Shown here one piece after another: positions 1-8,729 of a stretch of DNA of 64,000 nucleotides. Positions within the stretch are counted from its first letter, which is position 1. Each line of letters opens with the position of its first letter. The notes beneath the pieces were generated by a model that had not been told where the DNA came from, did no database searches, and saw only the letters and a list, made by a program, of their open reading frames with translations. Location: the NCBI RefSeq assembly GCF_036388275.1, contig NZ_DASVSF010000008.1, positions 62,001-126,000 on the forward strand. The letters are read 5' to 3'. The position numbers and the translations under genes were made by a program. Source of the DNA: Longimicrobium sp. GTDB lineage: Bacteria; Gemmatimonadota; Gemmatimonadetes; Longimicrobiales; Longimicrobiaceae.

Positions 1-226
1 GTGCGGGCGGAGGCGGGAAGCGATGCGGCGGGTGACGGGATTGCCGCGGAACCGAGCAGGCGCGCGGAGCGGGATGTTGCTGCTGTGGCGGGGTTTGTAT
101 GGTCCTGTGAAGCCCTTGACGCGGGGGTGATTTGCACGCACCGTACATGCGTCGGGAGCGTCCATCCGGAGCGTTCCCCGCAGGTCGAAGAACGAGTGGA
201 ATCACCCTTGGCCACGGAGCCGCCAG
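1..226. other. leading segment without a supported gene
   Basis: I see no convincing gene in this leader. A long open frame crosses it, but its product is Arg/Ala/Gly-rich low-complexity sequence typical of a shadow frame in GC-rich DNA. The last 15 bases carry the GGAG ribosome-binding site of the next gene. Confidence 0.5.
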
Positions 227-556
227 ATGCGTCCAGACCAGAACGAAGTGCCCGCGGCAGCCCCGGAGCCCGACGACGGGGGCGACGCGCCGAACCCCCG
301 CAGGGGCAAGCCGTACTACACGCCGCCCGGGTACGGCGTGATGAGCGCGCGCGAGCCGGTCGCCATTCCCTACGGCACGTACTTTTCCGACGCGCCGAGC
401 GCCACCCGCGCCGAGCCCGACTACCGCGAGATGGCTGCCGCGCTGTTCGACCGCGTGAAGGGCATCAGGCGCCAGATCGCCGAAGACCGTCGGGAGATCG
501 ACCGCCTGCGCCGCGAAACGCGCGCCATTCTCGACAGCCTGCCAGCGTTCGCGTGA
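227..556 (+). CDS. small hypothetical protein with C-terminal coiled coil
   Basis: Unrecognised 109-aa protein. The first 30 residues are Pro/Asp/Arg-rich and probably disordered, the middle contains PYYTPPGYG and is aromatic, and residues about 65-105 form a charged amphipathic helix (IRRQIAEDRREIDRLRR) likely to be a coiled coil. No signal peptide or membrane segment is visible. The ATG is chosen because GGAG lies 7 bases upstream. The stop is 4 bases before the next small gene, which also ends in a coiled coil, so the two may be co-expressed and might pair through their helices; that is inference. Codon use fits the neighbours. Confidence 0.6.
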   Translation: MRPDQNEVPAAAPEPDDGGDAPNPRRGKPYYTPPGYGVMSAREPVAIPYGTYFSDAPSATRAEPDYREMAAALFDRVKGIRRQIAEDRREIDRLRRETRAILDSLPAFA

Positions 557-560
557 CGCG

Positions 561-794
561 ATGTGGAAAGCCGTCTACGACTGGGCCAAGGCGTGCGTCG
601 GCCTTGCCGAGGACGTGCGCCAGGTGCAGGACGAAATCCAGGACGTACGGCGCGAGCTGCGCGACGTTACGTTCACCCTGCAGCGGTGCATGATGGAGGT
701 TGCGCGGCTGGGTGAGCGCGAAGAGCGAGAACGCGAGGTGCTACTCCTGAAGATGGAGAACCTGCTGCTCAAGGATGCAGGCAGCGCCACGTGA
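561..794 (+). CDS. small hypothetical coiled-coil protein
   Basis: Unrecognised 77-aa protein that is almost entirely helical. Residues about 15-70 have heptad-like spacing (VRQVQDEIQDVRREL, then LGEREERERE and LLLKMENLLLK), which suggests an oligomerising coiled coil. It has one cysteine and no export signal. It follows the preceding small gene by 4 bases and converges on rlmN, with a perfect hairpin in between. The start has no strong ribosome-binding site, so it may be translated by coupling to the upstream gene. Function unknown. Confidence 0.55.
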   Translation: MWKAVYDWAKACVGLAEDVRQVQDEIQDVRRELRDVTFTLQRCMMEVARLGEREEREREVLLLKMENLLLKDAGSAT

Positions 795-796
795 GC

Positions 797-825
797 GCGG
801 CGCCGGGAACGTGTCCCGGCGCCGC
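797..825. terminator. hairpin between convergent genes
   Basis: A perfect 12-bp stem (GCGGCGCCGGGA and its complement) with a 5-base loop lies between the stop of the small coiled-coil gene and the stop of rlmN. It has no U-tract, but position and stability fit a bidirectional terminator. Confidence 0.7.
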
Positions 826-833
826 ACGGGAAA

Positions 834-1934
834 TCAGAGCGAGCCGATCTGCACCGGCTTGCGCCCCTCGGTGACCTCGGCGCGGAGCTGGCCGCAGGCG
901 GCGGCGATGTCGCTGCCGCGCGATTCGCGGACGTGCGCCGAAATCCCCTGCCGCTCCAGCCGCTCCACGAAGTAGTCCAGCCGCGCGCGCCGGCTGGGCT
1001 TCCACTCCGTCCCCGGGATGGGATTGAACGGGATCAGGTTGACGAAGGCGTTGAACTCGCGGATGACGCCCGCAAGCTCGTCCGCCAGCTCGGGCGCGTC
1101 GGTCACGCCGTCGATCATCACGTACTCGAAGGTGATCCGCTTTCCGCCCGCCTGGTCGAAGCGGCGCAGCGCCTCCAGCAACTCGGGGAGCGGAAACTTC
1201 TTTTCCAGCGGGATCAGCTTCTGCCGCAGCTCGTGGTTGGGCGCGTGCAGCGAAACGGCCAGGCGGAACTGCTCGGGCATCTCGGCCATGCGCAGGATGC
1301 CGGGCACCACCCCCACGGTGGAGATGGTGACGCGGCGCGCGCCGAACCTGTAGCCGCGGTTCAGGATGGCCAGCGTGGGAAACACCGCCTTGGGGTTCAT
1401 CAGCGGCTCGCCCATCCCCATGAAGACGATGTTGGTGACGTCGTTGTAGCCGTTTTCCTGCGCCCATTTGCGCGCTCCGCGGAACTGCGCGACGATCTCG
1501 CCCGCGCTGAGCTGGCGCCGGTAGCCCGCCCATCCGGTGGCGCAGAAGGTGCACGCCATGGCGCACCCCGCCTGCGACGAAATGCACAGCGTCAGGCGCG
1601 TAGGGGTGGGGATCAGCACCGACTCGATCAGCTCGCCGTCGGCCAGGCGCCACAGGTGCTTGGCCGTGCCATCCACCGAGCGCGACACCTTGGCCGGCTC
1701 GGGCGCGGTAAAGGAGAAGGCTTCGGCCAGGGCGGCGCGCTCCCCCTGCGGCAGGTTGGTCATGTCGCCGAAGCCGAAGGCGCCACGCTCGTACACCCAG
1801 CGCAGCACCTGGCCCACGCGGTAGCCCGGCTGGCCGCGCGCGGCGAAGTGCTCCCGGAGGGCGGCCTCGGCCTCTTCGGGGAGCATGCCCACCAGGTCGG
1901 GGGCGGCGGCGGTCTGCTGCGCGGTGGCGATCAT
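834..1934 (-). CDS. rlmN: 23S rRNA (adenine2503-C2)/tRNA methyltransferase RlmN
   Basis: A 366-aa radical-SAM methylase that in known members methylates C2 of A2503 in 23S rRNA and A37 of some tRNAs, which affects decoding accuracy. The [4Fe-4S] motif CAMACTFC gives Cys124, Cys128 and Cys131. The methyl-carrying cysteine near the C-terminus is in AACGQLRAE (Cys347). FMGMGEPLMN and STVGVVPGI are typical RlmN segments. The frame stays open far upstream, but MIATAQQ is taken as the start because the RlmN-like fold begins right after it and the length then matches the family. It is divergent from the PTS IIA gene and converges on the small coiled-coil genes. Confidence 0.96.
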   Translation of the reverse strand: MIATAQQTAAAPDLVGMLPEEAEAALREHFAARGQPGYRVGQVLRWVYERGAFGFGDMTNLPQGERAALAEAFSFTAPEPAKVSRSVDGTAKHLWRLADGELIESVLIPTPTRLTLCISSQAGCAMACTFCATGWAGYRRQLSAGEIVAQFRGARKWAQENGYNDVTNIVFMGMGEPLMNPKAVFPTLAILNRGYRFGARRVTISTVGVVPGILRMAEMPEQFRLAVSLHAPNHELRQKLIPLEKKFPLPELLEALRRFDQAGGKRITFEYVMIDGVTDAPELADELAGVIREFNAFVNLIPFNPIPGTEWKPSRRARLDYFVERLERQGISAHVRESRGSDIAAACGQLRAEVTEGRKPVQIGSL

Positions 1935-2062
1935 TCCGTGGGGTCTAGTCCTGGGCTGCAAAGGGCCTGAACCATGCTGATTCACCGCACCGGCGCCCGT
2001 GTTCCCCGCGCGCTTGCTGGGGTGTGGGGCGTGCGTTAGGTTTTGCAAAGTCCGCACCCCCG

Positions 2063-2083
2063 GCCACGCCACGCGCGTGGCCT
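2063..2083. promoter_or_regulatory. inverted repeat in the rlmN/PTS divergent region
   Basis: Arms GGCCACGC and GCGTGGCC are separated by 5 bases, between rlmN and the PTS IIA gene. It could be a regulator site or a transcript hairpin in the PTS leader. No promoter elements are assigned with confidence. Confidence 0.3.
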
Positions 2084-2111
2084 GAACGTTTATCGGTGTC
2101 AGAGGTTCCCT

Positions 2112-2570
2112 GTGCTGCTGAGCGAGCTGCTCACCCCCGACCGGGTTCGCGTGCCGCTGCGGGGCGCTTCGAAGGAAGACCTGCTGCGCGAGCTGGTGGG
2201 CGTGCTGCACCAGGCCGGCGCCGTGGCCGACGAGGAGGGCGTGCTGCAGGGGGTGCGCAAGCGCGAGGAGGTGCTGAGCACGGGCGTGGGCAGCGGCGTG
2301 GCCATTCCCCACTGCCGGTGCGACGGCGTGCACGCCCTGGTGATGGCCGCCGGGGTGACGCCCCAGCCCGTGGACTACGACGCGCTCGACGGGGAGCCGG
2401 TGCGCCTGTTCTTTCTGCTGGTGGGGCCCGAGGCCGCGGGGGGACAGCACGTGAAGGCGCTCAGCCGCATCTCTCGCATGGTGCGCCGCGACGACTTTCG
2501 CGCGCGCCTGGCCGCCGCGGCCACGCCCGACGAGTTCGTGGCCGTGCTGGCCGAGGCGGAAGCGTCCTGA
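2112..2570 (+). CDS. PTS IIA domain protein (nitrogen/fructose type)
   Basis: A 152-aa single-domain PTS EIIA protein of the fructose/mannitol/Ntr class. It accepts phosphate from HPr or NPr on a histidine, seen in GVGSGVAIPHCRC (His67). No EIIB, EIIC, HPr or EI gene lies nearby, so it is more likely a regulatory EIIA-Ntr-type protein than part of a sugar permease. The frame is open upstream, but the GTG start is preferred because AGAGG sits 6 bases before it and the domain begins immediately (LLSELLTPDRV). Its stop overlaps the next start (TGATG), so it is translationally coupled to the VanZ-like gene and aspS. Confidence 0.85.
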   Translation: MLLSELLTPDRVRVPLRGASKEDLLRELVGVLHQAGAVADEEGVLQGVRKREEVLSTGVGSGVAIPHCRCDGVHALVMAAGVTPQPVDYDALDGEPVRLFFLLVGPEAAGGQHVKALSRISRMVRRDDFRARLAAAATPDEFVAVLAEAEAS

Positions 2571-2959
2571 TGGGCCGTGTGCTGGCCTGGCTGCCCGCGC
2601 TGGCCTGGGCGGCGGTGATCTTCAGCCTGTCGGCCCAGCCGACGCTGCCCGCGCCCGAGGTGCCGTACGTCGACAAGGTGCTGCACTTCGGCGCCTACGC
2701 CGTGCTGGGCGCATGCCTGGCGTTCGCCGTGCACCAGTCGTCGCTGCCGATGGCGCTGGCGGTGCTCCTGGGCGTTGCGTACGGCGCCAGCGACGAGATC
2801 CACCAGATGTTCGTTCCCGGCCGCTCGCCCGACGTGTTCGACTGGGTGGCCGACGCGGCCGGGGTGGCCGCTTCCGTGTACCTGTATTCCCGCTGGCGCG
2901 TGCGCCGTGGCGCGCCGGCCGGCGCGGCCCCGGCCCGCGCACCGTACCCTGGCGCATGA
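2570..2959 (+). CDS. VanZ-like membrane protein
   Basis: A 129-aa protein of the VanZ-like family. It has an N-terminal hydrophobic helix, the DKVLHFGAYAVLGA segment, a second hydrophobic region (LAVLLGVAYG) and the conserved acidic stretch DEIHQMFVPGRSPDVFDWVADAAG. Family members are small inner-membrane proteins; VanZ itself gives low-level teicoplanin resistance, but most relatives have no assigned role. It overlaps PTS IIA by one base and aspS by four (ATGA), so the three are read as one unit. The C-terminus is Ala/Pro/Arg-rich and probably disordered. Confidence 0.85.
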   Translation: MGRVLAWLPALAWAAVIFSLSAQPTLPAPEVPYVDKVLHFGAYAVLGACLAFAVHQSSLPMALAVLLGVAYGASDEIHQMFVPGRSPDVFDWVADAAGVAASVYLYSRWRVRRGAPAGAAPARAPYPGA

Positions 2960-4827
2960 CCGACCAATTCGCCACCGCGTACCGCACCCGCGCAGCCGGC
3001 TCGCTGCGCGCCGCCGATGCAGGCAACCCCGTTACCGTGGCCGGCTGGGTGCACCGCCGCCGCGACCTGGGCGGCATCGTTTTCCTGGACCTGCGCGATC
3101 GCGAGGGCATCGTGCAGGTGTCGTTCGACCCGGCGTGGACGCCGGCCGACGCCCTCGCCGAGGCGCGGCGGCTGGGGCCGGAGGACGTGGTGCAGGTGGA
3201 AGGCACCATCTTTCCCCGCATCCACGGCCAGCACAACGACGCGCTGGCCACCGGCGAGGTGGAGGTGCGCGGCACGGCGCTTCGCGTGCTGACGCGCGCC
3301 GAGCCGCTCCCCATCCAGGTGGACTACGCCGCCGACGAGGAGCTGCCGGCCGAGGAGCTGCGGCTGCGCTACCGCTACCTGGACCTGCGCCGGCCGGCCC
3401 TTCAGCGCAACCTGGTCATCCGCCACGAGGCGGCGCTGGCCACGCGGGCGTACCTGTCGGGGCAGGGCTTCCTGGAAATCGAAACGCCGCTGCTCACCAA
3501 GCCCACGCCCGAGGGGGCGCGCGACTTCCTGGTGCCCAGCCGCGTGCATCCCGGCGAGTTCTACGCGCTTCCCCAGTCGCCGCAGATCTACAAGCAGCTG
3601 CTGATGGTGAGCGGGTACGACCGCTACTTCCAGATCGCCAAGTGCCTGCGCGACGAGGACCTGCGCGCCGACCGCCAGCCGGAGTTCACGCAGATCGACG
3701 CCGAGATGGCGTTCGTGGATGAGGAAGACGTGTTCCGGGTGGGCGAGGGGCTGATGGCCGCCGTCTTTGCCGCCGTGGCGGGGGTGGAGCTGGAAACGCC
3801 CTTCCCGCGGATGACGTACGCCGAGGCCATGCGCCGGTACGGCACCGACAAGCCCGACCTGCGCATTCCGCTGGAGATCGTGGACGTTACCGAGGTGCTG
3901 CGCGGCGCCGACTTCCGCATCTTCCAGGCGACGGAGGGCACACCCCAGCGCATTCGCGGGCTGCGCATTCCGGGCGGGGCGCGGCTGTCGCGCAAGGAGC
4001 TTGACGAGCTGCAGGAGGTGGCGCGGCGCGGCGGCGCGGCGGGCGCGCTCTGGGTGAAGCGCGGGGACGACGGGCTGTCGGGGCAGTTCGCCAAGGCGCT
4101 GGACGAGGGGCGTGCGAACGCCTTCTACGAAGCGTCGGGGGTGGAGGCGGGCGACCTGTTCGTGGCCGTCGTCGGCCACTTCCGCGGCGAGGGCGAGGCA
4201 GCGGGGCCGGAGCTGGACGGCGCGTTGGACGAGCTGCGCCGGCACCTGGGACGCAAGCTGGGGCTGCTGGACGAGAGCCGCCACGCCTGGCTGTGGGTGA
4301 CGGAGTTTCCCGTCTTTGACTGGGACGCCGAGCACGGCCGGCTGGTGTACGCGCACAACCCCTTCAGCATGCCGGCGGACGACGCGGTGCAGGCCATCGT
4401 CGCCGCCACCGCCGACGGTACGCCCTCGGGCGACGCGGCGCGCGAGCTGTACCGGATGGGGCTGCGGTCGCGGGCGTACGACGCGGTGTACAACGGCAAC
4501 GAGCTGGCGAGCGGCTCCGTGCGCATCCACGTTCCCGAGGTGCAGCAGGCGGTGTTCACCGCCATGGGAATCGGGCCGGACGAGGCGCAGGCCAAGTTCG
4601 GGTTTCTGCTCGAGGCGTACCGGTTCGGCGCGCCGCCGCACGCGGGGTTCGCGTTCGGCTTCGACCGGCTGGTGATGCTGCTGGCGGGTGCGCAGAGCCT
4701 GCGCGACGTGGTGGCCTTTCCCAAGACCACCAGCGCCCGCGCCGCGTTCGAAAACGCCCCCACGGCCATCGCCGACGAGCAGCTGGCGGAGGTGCACGTG
4801 CGCGTGCGCGAGCCCGCCGCCGGATAG
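2956..4827 (+). CDS. aspS: aspartyl-tRNA synthetase
   Basis: A 623-aa class II synthetase that charges tRNA with aspartate in the cytoplasm. The anticodon-binding OB fold is at the N-terminus (VAGWVHRRRDLGGIVFLDLRDREG), followed by class II motif 1, motif 2 (YFQIAKCLRDED, then RADRQPEFTQID) and motif 3 (GFAFGFDRLVMLLAG). The bacterial-type GAD insertion is present between motifs 2 and 3. Length is close to the roughly 590 residues of bacterial AspRS. The ATG overlaps the VanZ stop as ATGA. A GC-rich hairpin follows. I cannot tell from sequence alone whether it is discriminating or also charges tRNA-Asn. Confidence 0.96.
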   Translation: MTDQFATAYRTRAAGSLRAADAGNPVTVAGWVHRRRDLGGIVFLDLRDREGIVQVSFDPAWTPADALAEARRLGPEDVVQVEGTIFPRIHGQHNDALATGEVEVRGTALRVLTRAEPLPIQVDYAADEELPAEELRLRYRYLDLRRPALQRNLVIRHEAALATRAYLSGQGFLEIETPLLTKPTPEGARDFLVPSRVHPGEFYALPQSPQIYKQLLMVSGYDRYFQIAKCLRDEDLRADRQPEFTQIDAEMAFVDEEDVFRVGEGLMAAVFAAVAGVELETPFPRMTYAEAMRRYGTDKPDLRIPLEIVDVTEVLRGADFRIFQATEGTPQRIRGLRIPGGARLSRKELDELQEVARRGGAAGALWVKRGDDGLSGQFAKALDEGRANAFYEASGVEAGDLFVAVVGHFRGEGEAAGPELDGALDELRRHLGRKLGLLDESRHAWLWVTEFPVFDWDAEHGRLVYAHNPFSMPADDAVQAIVAATADGTPSGDAARELYRMGLRSRAYDAVYNGNELASGSVRIHVPEVQQAVFTAMGIGPDEAQAKFGFLLEAYRFGAPPHAGFAFGFDRLVMLLAGAQSLRDVVAFPKTTSARAAFENAPTAIADEQLAEVHVRVREPAAG

Positions 4828-4862
4828 GCGCACACGGCGGCACGGTCGGTGTATCACGGCAG

Positions 4863-4890
4863 GGAGGGGCGGGGAAATCCTCGCCCCTCC
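4863..4890. terminator. hairpin downstream of aspS
   Basis: A perfect 9-bp stem (GGAGGGGCG and its complement) with a 10-base loop starts 36 bases after the aspS stop. No U-tract follows, so it may be an attenuator or an inefficient terminator before phoH. Confidence 0.5.
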
Positions 4891-4948
4891 GCCGTTGAGG
4901 AGGCGTGAGGACGCGGCTGGCACAAGTCGAAGCATGGCAAGAGGATAG

Positions 4949-5944
4949 ATGGCTGATCAGAACAACACGGTGCAGCACCGGATTCCGGCGGACGGGGCCG
5001 ATCCGCTGGCGCTGAGCGGCGTGAACGACGCGACGCTGCTGGAGCTGGGCAAGGCGGCCAACCTGCGGGTGGTGCTGCGCGACGACCACCTGCTGCTTTC
5101 GGGCGACCTGCAGGACGTGGAGCGCGCGGTTCCCGTGGCGCAGCACATGGTGGAGATGGCGCGCAACGGCGTGCCCTTCGGAGTGGACGACGTGTCGCGC
5201 TACCTGGACGCGTCTCGCTCGGAGAACGGCGTGCGGCGCCTGGCCGACGCGGCGGGCCGGGTGACGGTGCCGGGGCCCAAGAAGACGGTGAGCCCCAAGA
5301 GCGAGGGCCAGGCCAAGTACCTGGAGGCCATCGAGAACAACGACGTGGTCATCGGCATCGGGCCGGCGGGCACGGGCAAGACGTACCTGGCCGTGGCCAT
5401 GGCCGTCGACGCGCTCTACAAGAAGCGGGTGAAGCGCATCATCCTGGCGCGGCCGGCGGTGGAGGCGGGCGAAAACCTGGGCTTCCTTCCGGGCGACCTG
5501 CAGGAAAAGATCGACCCCTACCTGCGCCCGCTGTACGACGCGCTCGAAGACATGATCCCGCCCGACCGGCTGCGGCGGGCCATGGAAAGCCGGTCCATCG
5601 AGATCGCGCCGCTGGCGTACATGCGCGGCCGCACCCTGCAGGATGCCTTCGTCATCCTGGACGAGGCGCAGAACGCCACGCGGGCGCAGATGAAGATGTT
5701 CCTCACCCGCCTGGGAATGAACAGCAAGGCGGTGATCACCGGCGACAAGACGCAGGTGGACCTGCCCCGCCGCGAAGATTCCGGGCTGGTGGAGGTGGAG
5801 TCGGTGCTCAAGGGGATCGAGGGGATCGCTTTCTCGTACCTGAGCGGCTCCGACGTGATCCGCCACCGCCTGGTGAAGGACATCATCCGCGCGTACGACG
5901 CGGCGCGCGGCGAAGTCTCGGACGCGGACGAGAAGCGGGGATGA
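4949..5944 (+). CDS. phoH: PhoH-like ATPase
   Basis: A 331-aa PhoH/PhoL family P-loop ATPase. After a KH-like N-terminal part (about 1-110) the ATPase core has Walker A GIGPAGTGKT (about residues 136-145), the family segment ILARPAVEAGENLGFLPG and Walker B VILDEAQN; ITGDKTQVDLP is also typical. Family members are linked to phosphate starvation and to RNA metabolism, often beside ybeY. GAGG lies just before the ATG. It overlaps the pgpH-like gene by 4 bases (ATGA) and leads the phoH/pgpH/ybeY cluster that is conserved in many bacteria. Confidence 0.94.
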   Translation: MADQNNTVQHRIPADGADPLALSGVNDATLLELGKAANLRVVLRDDHLLLSGDLQDVERAVPVAQHMVEMARNGVPFGVDDVSRYLDASRSENGVRRLADAAGRVTVPGPKKTVSPKSEGQAKYLEAIENNDVVIGIGPAGTGKTYLAVAMAVDALYKKRVKRIILARPAVEAGENLGFLPGDLQEKIDPYLRPLYDALEDMIPPDRLRRAMESRSIEIAPLAYMRGRTLQDAFVILDEAQNATRAQMKMFLTRLGMNSKAVITGDKTQVDLPRREDSGLVEVESVLKGIEGIAFSYLSGSDVIRHRLVKDIIRAYDAARGEVSDADEKRG

Positions 5945-8235
5945 AGCCCTCCGGGGAGCGCCCCTTCCCCGAACGCCGCGCCGCGCCGCGCGAGCCCGTG
6001 GCCCCCGTGCCCCCGGCCGGGATGGCCGCGGTGCTACACCACGGCCTGCGCGCAGGGGTGCTGCTGGCGGTCGCCGTGGCCGTGCACGCGCTCTTTCCCG
6101 GCGCGCAGACGGCGGACGTCCCCGTGCTGGAGCGCGGGGTGGTGGCGCGCGACGAGGTGATCGCACAGGTGCCGTTCTCCGTCCCCAAGTCGCCCGATGA
6201 GCTGCTCCGCGAGCGCGACGAGGCGGCGCGCGGGGTGCCCCCCGTGTTCGACTACCGGCCGGGCGTGGCCGACAGCGTGGTCGCCGGGGTCCGCGGGTTC
6301 TTCGGCGCCGTGGAGCAGGCGCTGGCCGCGGCGCCCGCCGGGGGCGCTTCCCAGGCCGTGCGCGGCGTGCTGGACCGGGCCCGCATCCCCACCACCCTCG
6401 GCGCGCTGGAGGTGCTGGCCGACCCGGTGCGCCGCGCCCAGCTGCGGACGGCGACGGAGCAGGCCGCGCGCGACCTGCTCCCCCGCGGCGTGGCGTCGTC
6501 TTCGCCCGGGGCGGAGGGAATTTCGGCGGTGCGGGTGAGGGGGCTGGCGGGGGGCGAGCGCCTGGTGCCGTCCGACTCGGTGTACACGGCCGACCAGTTC
6601 TACCGCGCCGCCCAGGCGCGGCTGCCGGCCGAGGCGGGGGTGGACGCGGCGGAACTGCAGCGCCTGCTGCTGGTGCGCTGGTTTCGCCCCAGCCTGGCCG
6701 AGAACACCTCGCTGACGGGCGCGGCGCGCGCCCGCGCCTCGGCGGCGGTCGACTCGGTGCGCGAGCGCATCCTGGCCGGCCAGCGGATCGTGGGCGCGCG
6801 CGAGCAGATCGGCGAGCGCGAGGTGCAGCGGCTGCGTGCCTACCAGGAGGCGCTGCAGGCCCATCCCGGCGAGGCGGCCGGCAGCCACGCCCTGCCGCGG
6901 GTGATCGGGGCGGTGCTCTTCAACGCGCTGCTGCTGCTGATCGTGGGCGCGCTGCTCCGCATCGTCCGCCCCACGATCTACGCCGACGACCGCGCGGTGA
7001 TCTTCCTGGGGCTGCTGGTGCTGGCGGTGGCGGGAATCGCATCGCCCATCGGCCGGTTCGACCTGCCCCCGGAGCTGATCCCCATCCCCTTCGCCACGCT
7101 GGTCGCGGCCGTCCTGTGGGGCGGGCGGCTGGCGCTGGTGCTGGCCCTGGTGCTGGCCCTGCTGCTGGGCGGGCAGCAGCCGTTCGTGGGGATGGTGGTT
7201 CCCTTCGAGGCGGCGGTGGCGGGCGCGGCGGCGGCCTTCGGGCTGCGGATGGCGCAGCGCCGCTTCCAGGCATGGGGGCTGATCGCCGTCATCGCCCTGG
7301 CGTACGCGGCGGCGGTGCTGGCGGTGGGGCTGCTGCGGGCCCGCGGGGCCGAGGAGATCGGCTGGGGGGTGCTGTGGGGCGCGGTGAACGGCATCGGCAG
7401 CACGCTGCTGGCCATGGGCTTTCTTCCCGTCGCCGAGTGGTTCACCCGGGTGACCACCAACCAGACGCTGATGGAGCTGGCCGACCCCAAGCACCCGCTG
7501 CTTCAGCGGCTGTCGCTGGAGGCGCCGGGGACGTACGCGCACACCATTTCAGTCGCCAACCTGGCGGAGGCGGTGTGCAACGCCATCGGCGCCAACGCGC
7601 TGCTGGCGCGGGTGGGCGTGTACTACCACGACGTGGGCAAGATCACCAAGCCGCTGTACTTCATCGAGAACCAGCCGCGCGGCCGCAACCCGCACGACCG
7701 GCTGAAGCCCGCGATGAGCGCCGCCGTCGTTCGCAGCCACGTGGTCGAGGGGCTGCGGCTGGCGGCGGAGTACCGGCTCCCGCAAGCCGTGCGCGACTTC
7801 ATCGCCCAGCACCACGGCACGCAGCCCATCTCGTTCTTCATGGAGCAGGCGCGCAGCGCAGACCCCGAGGCGCGGCTGAACCCGGCCGAGTTCTCATACG
7901 GCGGCCCCAAGCCGCAGACGCGCGAAACGGCGGTGGTGATGATGGCCGACTCGGTGGAGTCGGCGGCGCGGGTGCTTCACGACCCCACGCCCGAGCGCAT
8001 CCGCGAGCTGGTGAACCGCATCGTCGACGGCAAGATCGCCGCGGGGCAGCTGGACGAGTGCCCGCTTACTCTTCGCGAGATCACCATCGCCCGCGAAGTG
8101 CTCGCCAAGGTGCTGAGCGGAATGTATCATCAGCGCCTCGACTACCCCACGGGCGTGGCCGGCGGCGGGGCCGCGCCGGAGCCGAACGGCGCCCGCGAGC
8201 GCGCCGAGCAGCCGAACGCGGTGGCGCATGGATGA
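5941..8235 (+). CDS. pgpH: 7TM-HD membrane phosphohydrolase (PgpH-like)
   Basis: A 764-aa 7TMR-HD family protein. It has one N-terminal membrane helix (about 25-45), a large extracytoplasmic domain (about 50-310), a run of about seven membrane helices (315-505) and a cytoplasmic HD domain. The HD metal motif is in VYYHDVGKITKP (about residue 562), followed by IAQHHGTQ and MMADSVESAARV. Characterised relatives (PgpH of Listeria) hydrolyse cyclic di-AMP. That substrate is known for the family, not shown here. It lies between phoH and ybeY, overlapping both by a few bases. The C-terminal 30 residues are Gly/Ala-rich and probably unstructured. Confidence 0.9.
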   Translation: MKPSGERPFPERRAAPREPVAPVPPAGMAAVLHHGLRAGVLLAVAVAVHALFPGAQTADVPVLERGVVARDEVIAQVPFSVPKSPDELLRERDEAARGVPPVFDYRPGVADSVVAGVRGFFGAVEQALAAAPAGGASQAVRGVLDRARIPTTLGALEVLADPVRRAQLRTATEQAARDLLPRGVASSSPGAEGISAVRVRGLAGGERLVPSDSVYTADQFYRAAQARLPAEAGVDAAELQRLLLVRWFRPSLAENTSLTGAARARASAAVDSVRERILAGQRIVGAREQIGEREVQRLRAYQEALQAHPGEAAGSHALPRVIGAVLFNALLLLIVGALLRIVRPTIYADDRAVIFLGLLVLAVAGIASPIGRFDLPPELIPIPFATLVAAVLWGGRLALVLALVLALLLGGQQPFVGMVVPFEAAVAGAAAAFGLRMAQRRFQAWGLIAVIALAYAAAVLAVGLLRARGAEEIGWGVLWGAVNGIGSTLLAMGFLPVAEWFTRVTTNQTLMELADPKHPLLQRLSLEAPGTYAHTISVANLAEAVCNAIGANALLARVGVYYHDVGKITKPLYFIENQPRGRNPHDRLKPAMSAAVVRSHVVEGLRLAAEYRLPQAVRDFIAQHHGTQPISFFMEQARSADPEARLNPAEFSYGGPKPQTRETAVVMMADSVESAARVLHDPTPERIRELVNRIVDGKIAAGQLDECPLTLREITIAREVLAKVLSGMYHQRLDYPTGVAGGGAAPEPNGARERAEQPNAVAHG

Positions 8236-8680
8236 GATCGACGTCCAGGTGAGCGTAGGCGAGGGGCTGGTGCCCGCGGTGGACGCGGAGCGCATCGAGG
8301 CCGCCGTGCGCCACGTGCTGCGCGCCGAGGGGGTCGCCGAGGGCGAGGTTTCCGTCGCGCTGGTGGGCGACGACGAGATCACCGCGCTCAACCGGGAGTG
8401 GCTGGACCACGACTGGGCTACGGACGTGATCTCGTTCAACCTGAACGGCTCGGGCGAGCCGCCGCTGGGCGACGTGTACCTGGGGGTGGAGCAGGCGGCG
8501 CGGCAGGCGGCGGAGCTGGGTGCGGACCCTGGAGAGGAGCTGCTGCGCCTGGCCATGCACGGCACCCTGCACGTGCTGGGGTACGAGCACCCGGAGGGCG
8601 AGGGCCGCGCCGATTCGGAGATGTTCCGGCGCCAGGAGGCGCTGCTTCGCGAGTTCCTGTCCGGCGGCGCGGGCGCGTGA
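8228..8680 (+). CDS. ybeY: endoribonuclease YbeY
   Basis: A 150-aa UPF0054 family zinc endoribonuclease that acts in 16S rRNA 3'-end maturation and ribosome quality control. The metal-binding motif HGTLHVLGYEH is complete near residues 111-121. TDVISFNL and LGDVYLG are typical family segments. It overlaps the end of the pgpH-like gene by 8 bases, so it is translationally coupled to it. The last residues (FLSGGAGA) are a short low-complexity tail. Confidence 0.95.
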   Translation: MDEIDVQVSVGEGLVPAVDAERIEAAVRHVLRAEGVAEGEVSVALVGDDEITALNREWLDHDWATDVISFNLNGSGEPPLGDVYLGVEQAARQAAELGADPGEELLRLAMHGTLHVLGYEHPEGEGRADSEMFRRQEALLREFLSGGAGA

Positions 8681-8729
8681 CGCCTTCCGCCGGCCCCGTT
8701 CACCACTTCGATACACACGTGATGACCTG

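Noticed and set aside
1..693. 230-codon frame at the window start
   Set aside because: Arg/Ala/Gly-rich and overlaps two small genes that have better starts and composition.
834..2450. 538-codon reading of rlmN
   Set aside because: The 172 codons before MIATAQQ cross the divergent spacer and the PTS gene and are His/Gln-rich shadow sequence; the family length fits the shorter form.
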